NCBI RefSeq assembly: GCF_001899645.1
Contig: NZ_MKVV01000046.1
Span: 1-64,000, forward strand
Length of the DNA stretch: 64,000 nt
DNA from: Pseudonocardia sp. 73-21
GTDB taxonomy: Bacteria; Actinomycetota; Actinomycetes; Mycobacteriales; Pseudonocardiaceae
Reading direction: 5' to 3'
Numbering within the stretch: the first letter of the stretch is position 1; each line of letters starts with the position of its first letter. Of this stretch, positions 18,833 through 27,888 are shown piece after piece. The position numbers were made by a program, and so were the translations under genes. The notes beneath the pieces are model-generated. The model ran no database searches. It was not told where the DNA came from and saw nothing but the letters and a program-made list of their open reading frames with translations.

Positions 18833-18872
18833 GTGCGCGGAAATCAGTGCTGGAGCACTGTTTTCCGCGCAC
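18833..18872. repeat. 40-bp palindrome, copy 1 (pyc/rsmD)
   Basis: Exactly 40 bp, starting 9 nt after the pyc stop and ending 15 nt before the rsmD ATG. The arms GTGCGCGGAAATCAGTGCTG and GAGCACTGTTTTCCGCGCAC pair apart from one T-T mismatch and the central bases. Same length and ends (GTGCGCG...CGCAC) as the copy at 36768-36807, and a degenerate copy lies at 26907-26946. Confidence 0.85.
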
Positions 18873-18887
18873 GGGCGGCGGAGCCGC

Positions 18888-19451
18888 ATGACCAGGATCG
18901 TGGCCGGGTCCGCCGGCGGGCGGCGGCTCGCCGTGCCGCCGAAGGGCACCCGGCCCACCTCCGACCGGGTGCGGGAGGCGCTGTTCGCCGCCCTCGACCA
19001 CGACCCAGGCCTCGACGGCTGCGCCGTCCTCGATCTGTGTGCCGGGTCCGGGGCACTCGGACTGGAGGCGCTGTCGCGGGGGGCGGTGCACGCGCTGTTC
19101 GTCGAGTCCGACCGCCGCGCCGCCGATGTCCTGCGCCGCAACGTCTCCACGCTCGGGCTGGGCGGCGTCGTCCGGGCCGCACCGGCCGCGGCCGTGCTGG
19201 GCACCACCGCCGACCGCCCCTACGACGTCGTGCTGATCGACCCGCCCTACGAGGTGCCCGACGCCGAGATCGCCGGCTGGCTCACCGCCGCCGCGGCCCA
19301 CGGCTGGCTCGCCGCCGACGCGACCGTCGTGGTGGAGCGCCGGGCGTCGCGCACCGCCTTCCCGTGGCCGCCGCCGCTCGAGTCCGCCCGTGAGCGCCGT
19401 TACGGCGACACCGTGCTGCACGTCGCCCACTGTTACGGTTCCGGCTCATGA
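18888..19451 (+). CDS. rsmD: 16S rRNA (guanine966-N2)-methyltransferase RsmD
   Basis: 187-residue Rossmann-fold SAM methyltransferase. Seen: MTRIVAGSAGGRRLAVP at the start, GTRPTSDRVREALF, the SAM loop VLDLCAGSGALGLEALSRGA, and the catalytic IDPPYEVP near residue 118. ATG 18888 is chosen because the frame upstream is the 40-bp palindrome. GGCGGAG serves as ribosome binding site. It overlaps coaD by 4 nt, the usual rsmD-coaD pair. Confidence 0.94.
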   Translation: MTRIVAGSAGGRRLAVPPKGTRPTSDRVREALFAALDHDPGLDGCAVLDLCAGSGALGLEALSRGAVHALFVESDRRAADVLRRNVSTLGLGGVVRAAPAAAVLGTTADRPYDVVLIDPPYEVPDAEIAGWLTAAAAHGWLAADATVVVERRASRTAFPWPPPLESARERRYGDTVLHVAHCYGSGS

Positions 19452-19930
19452 GGCGCGCCGTGTGTCCCGGCTCCTTCGACCCGCCGACGAACGGTCACCT
19501 CGACATCGTCGGCCGCGCGTCGGCGCTGTTCGACGAGGTCGTCGTGGCGGTCGGGATCAACAAGAGCAAGAACCGCATGTTCACCGTCGAGGAGCGCATC
19601 TCCATGCTCGAGGAGATCGCGAAGCCGTTCCCCAACGTGACGGTGTCGTCGTTCTCCGGGCTGCTGGTGGACTACTGCCGCGAGCACGACATCCGGGCCA
19701 TCGTGAAGGGCCTGCGCGCGGTCACCGACTTCGACTACGAGCTGCAGATGGCGCAGATGAACAAGCAGCTCTCGGGTGTCGACACGCTGTTCATGTCGAC
19801 CAACCCGGAGTGGAGCTTCGTGGCCAGCTCGCTGGTCAAGGAGATCGCCACCTTCGGTGGTGACGTGGCCCACCTGCTGCCCGAGTCCGTACACCACCGG
19901 TTGCTGGAGCGCATCGCGGAACGTTCCTGA
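19448..19930 (+). CDS. coaD: Pantetheine-phosphate adenylyltransferase
   Basis: 160-residue nucleotidyltransferase making dephospho-CoA from 4'-phosphopantetheine and ATP, the penultimate step of CoA synthesis. Seen: CPGSFDPPTNGHLDIV (T/HxGH motif), KGLRAVTDFDYELQMAQMN, and the STNPEWSFVASSLVKEIA segment in place of the ISSTxxR motif. Normal length. ATG start inside the rsmD stop. Confidence 0.96.
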   Translation: MRRAVCPGSFDPPTNGHLDIVGRASALFDEVVVAVGINKSKNRMFTVEERISMLEEIAKPFPNVTVSSFSGLLVDYCREHDIRAIVKGLRAVTDFDYELQMAQMNKQLSGVDTLFMSTNPEWSFVASSLVKEIATFGGDVAHLLPESVHHRLLERIAERS

Positions 19931-20008
19931 CCACCCGTTCGGAACTTGACACGCGCGGCGGACGCCCAATACGCCGAACGGCGGCCACGCGGTGAGAGGA
20001 TCACCGAC

Positions 20009-20758
20009 GTGTACCGGGTCTTCGAATCGCTCGACGCGCTGGTCACGGTCGTCGAGGAGGCACGGGGCGTCCCGATGACCTCGAACTGTGTGGTCTCCCG
20101 TGGGGATGTCCTCGATCTGCTCGACGACGTGCGCGAAGCGCTGCCGGGCGAGCTCGACGACGCCCAGGACGTGCTCGACCGCCGTGACGAGCTGGTGGAC
20201 GACGCCACCCAGGAGGCCGAGCAGACGCGCACCAGCGCGAAGCAGGACTCCGAGGAGCTGCTGGCCCGGGCCCGCGACGAGGCCCAGCGGCTCGTCGCCG
20301 ACGCCCGCGCCGAGGCCGAGCAGACCGTCGCGCAGGCCCGCCACGAGGCGGAGCGCGCCGTGGCCGACGGGCGGGCGCAGTACGCCGAGCTCACCGACCG
20401 GGCCCGCGCCGAGGCCGAACGGCTCGCCCAGGCCGGCCGGGCCGCCCACGATCGCTACGTGCTCGACGGCCAGCACGAGCAGGCCCGGCTGGTGTCCCAG
20501 TCCGAGGTGGTGCAGGCCGCGCACGCCGAGGCCGCCCGCGTCGTCGATGCCGGCAACGCCGAGTCCGAGCGGCTGCGCCGGGAGTGCGACGGCTACGTCG
20601 ACGCGAAGCTGGCCGAGTTCGAGGACACCCTGTCCAAGGCGCTGGGCACCGTCAGCCGCGGCCGCAGCCAGCTGTGGCGGGGCGGCGCCCAGAACGGCGT
20701 CCCCGCGAGTGCCTCCGTGCGCGGCGGCACCGGCACCGGCATGGACCTCATCGACTGA
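20009..20758 (+). CDS. sepIVA: DivIVA-like septum protein SepIVA
   Basis: 249-residue coiled-coil protein. GTG 20009 (VYRVFESLDALVTVVEEARG) matches the expected family N-terminus; the upstream in-frame ATG is rejected. Seen: CVVSRGDVLDLLDDVREALPGELDDAQDVLDRRDE, the conserved N-terminal block, then a long Ala/Glu/Arg heptad region (about 70-220) and a Gly-rich tail. Mycobacterial SepIVA is needed for septation; function here is by homology. It follows coaD by 78 nt. Confidence 0.85.
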   Translation: MYRVFESLDALVTVVEEARGVPMTSNCVVSRGDVLDLLDDVREALPGELDDAQDVLDRRDELVDDATQEAEQTRTSAKQDSEELLARARDEAQRLVADARAEAEQTVAQARHEAERAVADGRAQYAELTDRARAEAERLAQAGRAAHDRYVLDGQHEQARLVSQSEVVQAAHAEAARVVDAGNAESERLRRECDGYVDAKLAEFEDTLSKALGTVSRGRSQLWRGGAQNGVPASASVRGGTGTGMDLID

Positions 20759-20800
20759 GGTAAAAGATCACGAACGCCCCTTCTCACGCTCCGTGTCGCG

Positions 20801-20813
20801 GTAGTCTCCCTGC
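20801..20813 (+). promoter_or_regulatory. Putative -10 (TAGTCT) for the first MinD-like gene
   Basis: TAGTCT lies about 7 nt before GTG 20814 and there is no ribosome binding site, so a leaderless message is likely. Confidence 0.35.
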
Positions 20814-21857
20814 GTGGCACGGCAGCGGATCGAACCGGATCCGGCGACGTGGTGGGCCCGGTACGGACACCGGCTCGAACCACCTCAGGACGTCGCGGGT
20901 GAGGGTCGGGGACATACGGGGGGCGAAGTGGACGGGCCGAGACCGAGCTCAGCCGCCGACCTGACGGGCGACGCGATCCTGCGCGCCCGGCCCGACGAGC
21001 CGGCCACCGGCTGGCGCCGGGCGCTGCTGCGGGCCACGGGTGGGCTGGTCAACCCCGGGCCGAGCGCCGAGGAGCTGCGGCGCCGCGACATCCTCCACCG
21101 CATCCGCCACCCGCTCCTGCAGTCGCACCGCATCGCGGTCACGTCGATCAAGGGCGGGGTCGGCAAGACCACGGTGGCCACCCTGCTCGGGCTCGTCATG
21201 GCCGAGAACCGCGGCGACCGCGTGATCGTCCTGGACGCCAACCCCGACGCCGGCACGCTGGCCGACCGGCTCACCGGCGAGTCGGCCGTCACCGTGCGCG
21301 AGCTGCTGCGCGACCTCGACCGCATCCACTCCTGGACCGAGGTGTCGCGCTACACGAGCCTCGCCGGCCGGCTGCAGGTGCTCGCGTCCGAGCAGGACCC
21401 TGCGGCGGGTGACGCGTTCAGCCGGGAGGAGTACGAGCACATCTGCGGGCTGCTCGACCGGTTCTTCAACATCATCATCACCGACTCGGGCACCGGGCTG
21501 GTGCACTCGGCGATGGAGGGCACGCTCAAGCTGGCCGACAGCGTGATCATCGTCGGGTCGCCCACCGTCGACGGCGCGGGCCGGGCGAGCAAGACCCTCG
21601 ACTGGCTTCTCGCCCACGGGCACGGGCAGCTCGCGGCCGACGCGGTGGCCGTGCTGTCGTGCGACCGCACGAGCGACGAGGTCGATCGCGCCCGCATCCG
21701 CGAGCACTTCACCGCGCGCTGCCGGGCGGTGGTGGAGATCCCGCACGACCCGCATCTCGCCGCGGGCGGCCGCGTCGAGCTGGCCCGGTTGCGTCCCGCC
21801 ACACGTGACGCCGCTCATGTGCTCGCGGCGCTGATGGCCGACCGTTTCGTCCCCTGA
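20814..21857 (+). CDS. MinD/ParA-family ATPase, ESX (EspI)-like, first of a tandem pair
   Basis: 347-residue protein. Polar N-terminus (1-50), then the DAILRARPDEPATGWRRAL and GGLVNPGPSAEE linker found in type VII secretion-associated MinD-like ATPases, followed by the deviant Walker A SIKGGVGKTT near residues 112-121, VIVLDANPDAGTLADRL and TDSGTGLVHSAM. Expected to be a dimerising ATPase of the SIMIBI class. The next gene is a clear paralogue. No ESX core gene lies in the window, so the link to secretion is by family resemblance only; the location beside sepIVA would also suit a role at the septum or pole. Confidence 0.8.
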   Translation: MARQRIEPDPATWWARYGHRLEPPQDVAGEGRGHTGGEVDGPRPSSAADLTGDAILRARPDEPATGWRRALLRATGGLVNPGPSAEELRRRDILHRIRHPLLQSHRIAVTSIKGGVGKTTVATLLGLVMAENRGDRVIVLDANPDAGTLADRLTGESAVTVRELLRDLDRIHSWTEVSRYTSLAGRLQVLASEQDPAAGDAFSREEYEHICGLLDRFFNIIITDSGTGLVHSAMEGTLKLADSVIIVGSPTVDGAGRASKTLDWLLAHGHGQLAADAVAVLSCDRTSDEVDRARIREHFTARCRAVVEIPHDPHLAAGGRVELARLRPATRDAAHVLAALMADRFVP

Positions 21858-21951
21858 CCCGCTCGCCCGCCTGATTCCCGATCACCGTCGCGCTACTGTC
21901 CCCGCAGATTCGGGGTCCGGGCGACTGTGCCCGGGAAACGGGGGGGCACCG

Positions 21952-23490
21952 GTGAGCAGCCGAGAGAGCGACGCGCAGGACCGCACCGACGCCGGGGACG
22001 AAGGGGGCGCGGGCGCGTGGTCCACGGAGGGCCGGACGTCGACCGCGGAGGCGCCCACGACCGGCCACGGGCGGAGCGGGGACGACGGCGACGGCCGTGG
22101 CCACCCGGACGGTTCCCCCGGCGGGGAGGAGCCGGCTGCCGCGCCCGACGCGGGCGACGACACGGTGGAGATGGCCACGGTCGGGCAGTCGTCCGCGAGC
22201 ACGGCGGAGCCGGTGCCCACCGATGCCCCGGCCGCCGATGACGACAGCATCGAGGACCCCACCACGGATGTGCTCGCCCGGCCGCAGGCCGCTGCGCCGA
22301 TGGCCCAGCAGCCCCTTCCCCAGCCGCCGGTGCCCCAGCCGCCGGTGCCCCAGCCGCCGGTGCCCCAGCCGCCGGTGCCCCAGCCGCCGATGGCCCCGCC
22401 CGTCCCGTACCTGGCGGGCGGGGCGGTGCCCGGCAACGGTTGCGGCCCGTACGGCCCGCCCGCCGGACACCCGGCCGGCCCGCCGCCTCGCTACGCGCAG
22501 CGGACGCAGCCCCGTCCCCGGCCGGACGCGTCCAGCGCCGCCGAGCTGACCGAGGACGCGATCGTCCGCTTCCGCAGCGACCGCCCGCGGACCGGCTGGC
22601 GCGGTGCGGTCTTCAAGGCCTCGGGCGGCATGGTCAACCCCGGCATCGGCCCGGCGGAGAAGGCGCGCCAGGAGCGGCTGCGCCGCATCCGCCGCCCGCT
22701 CCCGGGCTCGCACCAGATCGCCGTCGCCTCCATCAAGGGCGGGGTCGGCAAGACCAGCGTCACCGCGTGCCTCGGGCTGGTGCTGGCCGAGAACCGGGGC
22801 GACCGCGTGATCGCCCTCGACGCCAACCCCGACGCCGGCACGCTCGCCGACCGCCTCACCACCGAGACCACGGTGACGGTGCGCAACCTCATCGACAACA
22901 TCGAGGCCACGCACTCGCTCACCGACGTCGCCCGGTACACGAGCCTCGCCGGCCGCCTGCAGGTGCTGGCGTCCGAGCAGGACCCCGCCATGAGCGAGGC
23001 CTTCAACCGCGACGAGTACGAGCGCGTCAGCAAGGTGCTCACCCGCTTCTACAACATCGTGATCACCGACTCGGGCACCGGGCTCGTGCACTCGGCGATG
23101 GAGGGCACGCTGGCGCTGGCCGACAGCCTGGTGGTGGTCGGGGCACCGACGGTCGACGGGGCCAGCCGCGCGAGCAAGACGCTGGACTGGCTGATCGCCC
23201 ACGGCCACGCCGCCCGGGTGGCCGACGCCGTCGTCGTCCTGAGCTGCGACCGCACGAGCAAGGACGTCGACCGCGCCCGCGTCCGCAACCACTTCGAGGC
23301 CCGTTGCCGCGCCGTCGTCGAGATCCCGCACGACCCGCACCTGGCCACCGGCGGCCGGATCCAGCTCGACCGGCTCCGCCCGCCCACGGTCGACGCGTTC
23401 CTGACCCTCGCCGCGCTGCTGGCCGACGGCTTCGCCGGCCCGGTCCGCACGGCCGGGACCCCGGCGGACGGGGTTCCGAGCCTGAGCTGA
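21952..23490 (+). CDS. MinD/ParA-family ATPase with long Pro-rich N-terminus, second of the pair
   Basis: 512-residue paralogue of the preceding gene. An acidic, low-complexity N-terminus (about 1-110) leads into a PQPPV repeat (about 124-148), then the same GWRGAV...GGMVNPGIGPAEK linker, SIKGGVGKTS near residue 261, ALDANPDAGTLADRL and ITDSGTGLVHSAM. The ATPase parts of the two proteins align without large gaps. The Pro-rich N-terminus resembles EspI of mycobacterial ESX-1. Start GTG 21952 follows a G-run ribosome binding site. Confidence 0.8.
   Translation: MSSRESDAQDRTDAGDEGGAGAWSTEGRTSTAEAPTTGHGRSGDDGDGRGHPDGSPGGEEPAAAPDAGDDTVEMATVGQSSASTAEPVPTDAPAADDDSIEDPTTDVLARPQAAAPMAQQPLPQPPVPQPPVPQPPVPQPPVPQPPMAPPVPYLAGGAVPGNGCGPYGPPAGHPAGPPPRYAQRTQPRPRPDASSAAELTEDAIVRFRSDRPRTGWRGAVFKASGGMVNPGIGPAEKARQERLRRIRRPLPGSHQIAVASIKGGVGKTSVTACLGLVLAENRGDRVIALDANPDAGTLADRLTTETTVTVRNLIDNIEATHSLTDVARYTSLAGRLQVLASEQDPAMSEAFNRDEYERVSKVLTRFYNIVITDSGTGLVHSAMEGTLALADSLVVVGAPTVDGASRASKTLDWLIAHGHAARVADAVVVLSCDRTSKDVDRARVRNHFEARCRAVVEIPHDPHLATGGRIQLDRLRPPTVDAFLTLAALLADGFAGPVRTAGTPADGVPSLS
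22321..22395 (+). repeat. 15-bp tandem repeat coding PQPPV
   Basis: Four exact copies of CAGCCGCCGGTGCCC (22321, 22336, 22351, 22366) and a fifth variant (22381). All are in frame, so copy-number change would alter only the length of the Pro-rich linker. Confidence 0.9.
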
Positions 23491-23564
23491 CGCCGATCGC
23501 CCACCGCCGACCCCCAGGATCGGGCCCTCGCCAGGTGGGGGGTCGGGATGGCAGGGTCGGCCCG

Positions 23565-25298
23565 GTGGGGAGAGTCCGGTCCGGAGCAGGGGTCGTCGCC
23601 GCCATCGTGGCGGCGACGGTGCTGAGCATCCCGCAGAGCCGGACCGACGCCGTCGTGACCGTGCCCGCCGGCCCACCGCGCGTGCAGGTGGAGCTGGGTG
23701 CGCTGGAGCGGGCCGCCTCGCCGCTGCCGGTTCTGCCGCTGCCCGCACTGCCGCCGCCCGCGGCCGCCGCCCCCGCTCCCATGCCGCTGCCCCTGCCTCC
23801 TGTCGCGCCCGGCGTCCTCGACGGCGGCATCCCCGTCCGCGTCCTCGCCGCCTACCGCCACGCCGCCGACCTGGAGGCCGCCGCCGACCCCGGATGCGGG
23901 ATCGACTGGGCCCTGCTCGCCGGGATCGGGCGCATCGAGTCGGGGCACGCCTCGGGTGGCCGCGTCGACGCCGCAGGCACCACGCGCGGGCGCATCCTCG
24001 GCCCGGTCCTGGACGGCTCGCTGCCCGGCAGCACGGTGGTCCCCGACAGCGACGGCGGTGCGCTCGACGGCGACGTCCGCTACGACCGCGCCACCGGGCC
24101 GATGCAGTTCCTGCCCTCCACCTGGCGGTCGGTCGGGGCCGACGGCAACGGCGACGGCGTGGCCGACCCGAACAACGTCGACGACGCCGCTCTGGGCGCC
24201 GCCCGTTACCTGTGCGCGGGCGGGGGAGACCTGCGGACGGTCGACGGAGCCACCGCGGCGCTCTTCCGCTACAACCGCTCGGCCGCCTACGGCGCCGACG
24301 TGCTCGCGTGGGCCGCGGCGTACCGGACGGGGACCACCGCGGTGCCCGACCTGAGCGGCCCGGTGCCCGCGGGTGACCCGGGGCCGCAGGTGCTCGCCGC
24401 CGCCGAGGGTGCCCCGGCGCCCCCCGCACCCGTGCCCCCTGCACCCGTGCCCCCTGCACCCGTGCCCCCTGCGCCCGTGCTCGTCGCCCAGCCGCCGGTC
24501 GCCCAGCCGCCGGTCACGCAGACGTCCCTCGCCCCGACGGCTCCGGTGCCCACGGTGCCGGGGATTCCCGCTCCGGAGGCGCCGCCGGGCGGTTCGACCC
24601 CCGGGGTCTCGCCCCAGCTGCCCACCGGCCCGCCCTCGCCCGACCGCGGCCCGTCCGCGCCGGCCCAGCCCCCGTCGGCCCAGCCCCCGTCGGATGCGCC
24701 GCCGTCCGGGTCCTCCACCGCCGCGGTGACGGGCCCGGCGGCCGCAGGACCCCCGCCGGTCAGTACCCCGCCGGTGACGACGGCGCCGGCCACCTCGACG
24801 CCCATGACGAAAGGGCCGGTGACGACGGCGCCCGCGACAACTGCGCCGGCCACGACCGCGCCTGCCACGACGACCACCACGCCCGCTTCGACTGCGCCCG
24901 CCGCAGCTCCGGCCCCGCCGGCCTGCCCGGCGGCGACTACCGTGGTGGCCTCGGCGACCCGGGTCCTGCCGGACGCGTCCGGCCTGCTGCTCCGGTTCGC
25001 GCTCCCGGACCTCCCGGCCGGCTGCCGGGTGACCGCGGCGACACTGCGCCTCGACCCCGGCACCGCCGCCGCGACGCTGACCGTGCGCCGCCCCACCGCG
25101 ACCTGGTCCGCCACCACGACGGCCGAGCCCGCGTCCACCGGTCCCGCCGTCGTCTCGGCCCCGGCCGCGGGCACCCGCCGCATGGCCGTCACCGCGCTCG
25201 TCGCGGCGCTCTACGCCGGTCCCGACAACGGGCTGCTGGTGCAGGGAGCGGGAGCACCTTCCGGCCCCGTCCGGCTGACCGTGTCCTTCACCCGCTGA
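23565..25298 (+). CDS. Secreted lytic transglycosylase with Pro/Thr linker and C-terminal DNRLRE-like domain
   Basis: 577 residues. N-terminal signal/anchor (about 5-25, GAGVVAAIVAATVLSIPQS), a Pro-rich linker, then an SLT_2-type lytic transglycosylase domain (about 85-265) with WALLAGIGRIESGHA (catalytic Glu), DRATGPMQFLPSTW and YNRSAAYGADVL. A long Pro/Thr/Ala linker (about 275-450) with tandem repeats follows. The last 125 residues resemble a DNRLRE-type beta-sandwich (LLLRFALPDLPAGCRVTAATLRL). Expected to cleave peptidoglycan outside the membrane. The C-terminal assignment is by eye. Confidence 0.8.
   Translation: MGRVRSGAGVVAAIVAATVLSIPQSRTDAVVTVPAGPPRVQVELGALERAASPLPVLPLPALPPPAAAAPAPMPLPLPPVAPGVLDGGIPVRVLAAYRHAADLEAAADPGCGIDWALLAGIGRIESGHASGGRVDAAGTTRGRILGPVLDGSLPGSTVVPDSDGGALDGDVRYDRATGPMQFLPSTWRSVGADGNGDGVADPNNVDDAALGAARYLCAGGGDLRTVDGATAALFRYNRSAAYGADVLAWAAAYRTGTTAVPDLSGPVPAGDPGPQVLAAAEGAPAPPAPVPPAPVPPAPVPPAPVLVAQPPVAQPPVTQTSLAPTAPVPTVPGIPAPEAPPGGSTPGVSPQLPTGPPSPDRGPSAPAQPPSAQPPSDAPPSGSSTAAVTGPAAAGPPPVSTPPVTTAPATSTPMTKGPVTTAPATTAPATTAPATTTTTPASTAPAAAPAPPACPAATTVVASATRVLPDASGLLLRFALPDLPAGCRVTAATLRLDPGTAAATLTVRRPTATWSATTTAEPASTGPAVVSAPAAGTRRMAVTALVAALYAGPDNGLLVQGAGAPSGPVRLTVSFTR
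24426..24480 (+). repeat. 15-bp tandem repeat in transglycosylase linker
   Basis: Nearly four copies of GCACCCGTGCCCCCT encode the Ala-Pro-Val-Pro-Pro repeats of the linker. In frame. Confidence 0.85.
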
Positions 25299-25319
25299 CG
25301 AGGGCCTACTCTGGAAGCC

Positions 25320-25895
25320 GTGAGTACGCACCACCCCCTCCCCGGCCACCCCGACCCGTCGAGCCCGTGGGTCTTCGGCACCCGGGAGCTGGGCAGGCGC
25401 CCCGGCGCCATGAAGCCCTACACCCGCAGCATCCCCGCGCCCGCGGAGCCCGAGCGGCTCGGCCTCGACACCATCGGCGTCCCCGCCGGCAGCCCCGTCG
25501 AGCTGGCCGTGCGGCTGGAGTCGGTCACCGAGGGCATCTACGTCTCCGGCACGGTGCACGCCGCGCTGGAGGGCGAGTGCGCCCGCTGCCTCGACCCTGT
25601 GACCGACGAGGCCGACGTCGAGCTCGGGGAGCTGTTCGTCTACCCCGACACGGCCACCGACGAGACCACCGAGGCCGACGAGCTGCCGCGGGTGATCGAC
25701 GACTACGTCGACGTCGAGCAGACCGTCCGCGACGCTCTGGTCCTGACCCTGCCGCTGGCGCCGCTCTGCCGCGAGGACTGCCCCGGTCTGTGCCCCGACT
25801 GCGGCGAGAAGTGGGCCGACCTCGCGCCCGACCACGGGCATGAGACACTGGATCCTCGATGGGCCGCTCTGCGTGAGCGCCTCTCTGCCGAATGA
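25320..25895 (+). CDS. yceD: YceD/DUF177 family protein
   Basis: 191-residue DUF177 protein encoded directly upstream of rpmF, the conserved yceD-rpmF pair. Family members have been linked to 23S rRNA metabolism. Seen: the beta-rich core (VELAVRLESVTEGIYVSG), the CARCLDPV segment, and a C-terminal CREDCPGLCPDCGEKW cluster of four cysteines, probably a zinc site. GTG 25320 lies about 7 nt after TACTCT, suggesting a leaderless message. Confidence 0.88.
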   Translation: MSTHHPLPGHPDPSSPWVFGTRELGRRPGAMKPYTRSIPAPAEPERLGLDTIGVPAGSPVELAVRLESVTEGIYVSGTVHAALEGECARCLDPVTDEADVELGELFVYPDTATDETTEADELPRVIDDYVDVEQTVRDALVLTLPLAPLCREDCPGLCPDCGEKWADLAPDHGHETLDPRWAALRERLSAE

Positions 25896-25937
25896 CCTGT
25901 TGGGCCGAGAACCCCGATACCTGCTAGGAGATTCATC

Positions 25938-26120
25938 GTGGCTGTCCCGAAGCGCCGGATGTCGCGCTCGAACACGCGCTCACGTCGGTCGCAGTGGAAG
26001 GCCACTGCTCCCACACTCGTCGCCTGCTCGAACCGCGCCTGCCGGGCCACCAAGCCCCCGCACCTCGCGTGCCCCACCTGTGGCACGTACGACGGCCGCC
26101 AGGTCATCAGCCCGGCCTGA
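25938..26120 (+). CDS. rpmF: 50S ribosomal protein L32
   Basis: 60-residue L32 ([21 protein letters not shown] at the start) with the zinc-ribbon cysteines C-X4-C and CPTC. GTG start with AGGAG about 10 nt upstream. Cotranscribed with yceD and rnc. Confidence 0.97.
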   Translation: MAVPKRRMSRSNTRSRRSQWKATAPTLVACSNRACRATKPPHLACPTCGTYDGRQVISPA

Positions 26121-26137
26121 TCGCCGGGAGCTGCCCT

Positions 26138-26887
26138 GTGGTGGATCGTTCGGCGCCGGGGCCCATGGGAGACCGTGGGCCCCTTCTGGCGTCCCTGGGT
26201 GTCGAGATCGACGACGACCTCCTGACGCTCGCGCTCACCCACCGCTCGTACGCCTACGAGAACGGTGGGCTGCCCACCAACGAGCGTCTGGAGTTCCTGG
26301 GCGACTCCGTGCTCGGCATCATCGTCACGGAGCGGCTCTACCGCGACCATCCGGATCTCCCGGAGGGCCAGCTGGCCAAGCTGCGCGCGAGCGTCGTCAA
26401 CATGCACGCGCTCGCCGGCGTGGCCGCCACCCTCGGCGGCGAATCCGGCCTCGGCACGTTCCTCTACCTGGGGCGCGGCGAGGAGATGACCGGCGGGCGC
26501 GACAAGACGAGCATCCTGGCCGACGCCACCGAGGCGCTGATCGGCGCCGTGTTCCTGCAGCACGGGCTGGAGACGGCCCGGGGCCTCGTGCACCGCCTGT
26601 TCGACGGCCTGCTGCAGGGCGCCCCGCTGCTCGGCGCCGGCCTCGACTGGAAGACGAGCCTGCAGGAGCTCACCGCGTCGGCCGATCTCGGGGTGCCGGA
26701 GTACCGCATCACCGAGGACGGGCCTGATCACCTGAAGGTCTTCACGGCCACCGCGGTGGTCAGCCGCCGCGAGCTCGGCACCGGCGAGGGGCGCACGAAG
26801 AAGGAGGCCGAGCAGAAGGCGGCCGAGCTCGCGTGGCGCACCCTCACCGCCGAGGCCGCCTCCGGCAACACCGCCGCCGCGTCCTAG
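26138..26887 (+). CDS. rnc: Ribonuclease III
   Basis: 249-residue double-strand-specific RNase for rRNA and mRNA processing. Seen: the signature [15 protein letters not shown] (about 46-60), the second metal-site segment [13 protein letters not shown], and a C-terminal dsRNA-binding domain ([12 protein letters not shown] ... [21 protein letters not shown]). GTG 26138 is chosen because GGGAG is at 26126-26130; GTG 26141 and ATG 26165 are alternatives. It follows rpmF by 17 nt. Confidence 0.94.
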   Translation: MVDRSAPGPMGDRGPLLASLGVEIDDDLLTLALTHRSYAYENGGLPTNERLEFLGDSVLGIIVTERLYRDHPDLPEGQLAKLRASVVNMHALAGVAATLGGESGLGTFLYLGRGEEMTGGRDKTSILADATEALIGAVFLQHGLETARGLVHRLFDGLLQGAPLLGAGLDWKTSLQELTASADLGVPEYRITEDGPDHLKVFTATAVVSRRELGTGEGRTKKEAEQKAAELAWRTLTAEAASGNTAAAS

Positions 26888-26906
26888 CCGCGCGGCTGCG
26901 CCGCCC

Positions 26907-26946
26907 GTGCGCGATTATCAGTGCCCGGGCCCCGATTTCCGCTCAC
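26907..26946. repeat. 40-bp palindrome, copy 2 (rnc/mutM), degenerate
   Basis: 40 bp with the same ends and register as the copies at 18833 and 36768. Left arm GTGCGCGATTATCAGTGCCC; the right arm has several mismatches and ends CGCTCAC. It lies 19 nt after the rnc stop and 18 nt before the mutM start. Confidence 0.75.
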
Positions 26947-26964
26947 GACCCCGGGAGGTCCGCC

Positions 26965-27846
26965 GTGCCCGAGCTTCCCGAGGTCGAGGTCGTCCGCCGC
27001 GGCCTCGCCGACCATCTGCTGGACCGGAAGATCGCGACCGTCGAGGTCGCCCACCCGCGATCGGTGCGCCGCCACCCGGCCGGTGGCGACGACTTCGCCG
27101 CCCGCCTGACCGGGCGCACCATCACCGGCGCCCGCCGCCGCGGCAAGTACCTCTGGCTCGACCTCGACGGCGGCGCCGCCGGTGACGACGCCGTGCTCGC
27201 CCACCTCGGGATGAGCGGCCAGATGCTGGTGGCGGATTCTCCTCGCCCCGACGAGAAGCACCTGCGCATCCGCATCCGCTTCGCCGACGACGGCCCCGAG
27301 CTGCGGTTCGTCGACCAGCGCACGTTCGGCGGGCTGTCGGTGCACCCGCTCGTCCCCGCCGTCGGCGGCGGCCTGCTCCCCGAGCCGGTCGCCCACATCG
27401 CCCGCGACCCCATGGACCCCGCGTTCGACCTCGACGCCGCCGTCGCCGGCATCCGGCGACGCCGCACCGGGCTCAAGCGGGCCCTGCTCGACCAGACCGT
27501 CGTGTCGGGCATCGGCAACATCTACGCCGACGAGTCGCTGTGGCGGGCCCGCCTGCACGGTGACCGGCCCACCGAGACGCTCACCCGCAAGCAGGGCCGC
27601 GAGGTGCTCACCGCGGCCACCGAGGTGATGGACGCGGCTCTCGCGGCGGGCGGCACGTCCTTCGACGCGCTGTATGTCAACGTCAACGGCAACTCCGGCT
27701 ACTTCGACCGGTCGCTCGACGCCTACGGGCAGGCCGACCGCCCCTGCCGCCGCTGCGGCACCCCGATCCGCCGCGAGTCGTTCATGAACCGCAGCAGCTT
27801 CAGCTGCCCCCGCTGCCAGCCGCGTCCCCGCCGGGCTCACCCCTGA
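26965..27846 (+). CDS. mutM: Formamidopyrimidine-DNA glycosylase
   Basis: 293-residue Fpg that excises 8-oxoguanine and FaPy lesions. Seen: start [13 protein letters not shown], with catalytic Pro and Glu right after the GTG-encoded Met, HLGMSGQML, the H2TH segment [13 protein letters not shown], and a C-terminal zinc finger ([24 protein letters not shown], with four Cys). GTG 26965 has GGGAGG at 26952-26957. All key residues present. Confidence 0.96.
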   Translation: MPELPEVEVVRRGLADHLLDRKIATVEVAHPRSVRRHPAGGDDFAARLTGRTITGARRRGKYLWLDLDGGAAGDDAVLAHLGMSGQMLVADSPRPDEKHLRIRIRFADDGPELRFVDQRTFGGLSVHPLVPAVGGGLLPEPVAHIARDPMDPAFDLDAAVAGIRRRRTGLKRALLDQTVVSGIGNIYADESLWRARLHGDRPTETLTRKQGREVLTAATEVMDAALAAGGTSFDALYVNVNGNSGYFDRSLDAYGQADRPCRRCGTPIRRESFMNRSSFSCPRCQPRPRRAHP

Positions 27847-27888
27847 GACGGCGGAGCCTGGGCGTTCCCCCACGCCGCCTCTCCGGGT

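Noticed and set aside
15422..19207. 1261-codon open frame on the minus strand opposite pyc and rsmD
   Set aside because: Composition (Val/Gly/Arg/His repeats) is typical of an antisense frame in high-GC DNA; pyc on the plus strand is unmistakable.
19946..20008. Longer start for SepIVA
   Set aside because: The family begins at (M/V)YRVFE; the upstream residues are not conserved-looking.
20814..23490. A partial type VII secretion locus
   Set aside because: Only the MinD-like ATPases are present; no EccB/C/D/E, WXG100 or PE/PPE-like genes were seen.
27847..27888. Terminator between mutM and the hydroxylase relic
   Set aside because: Only a weak GGCGT...ACGCC hairpin is visible; not strong enough to call.
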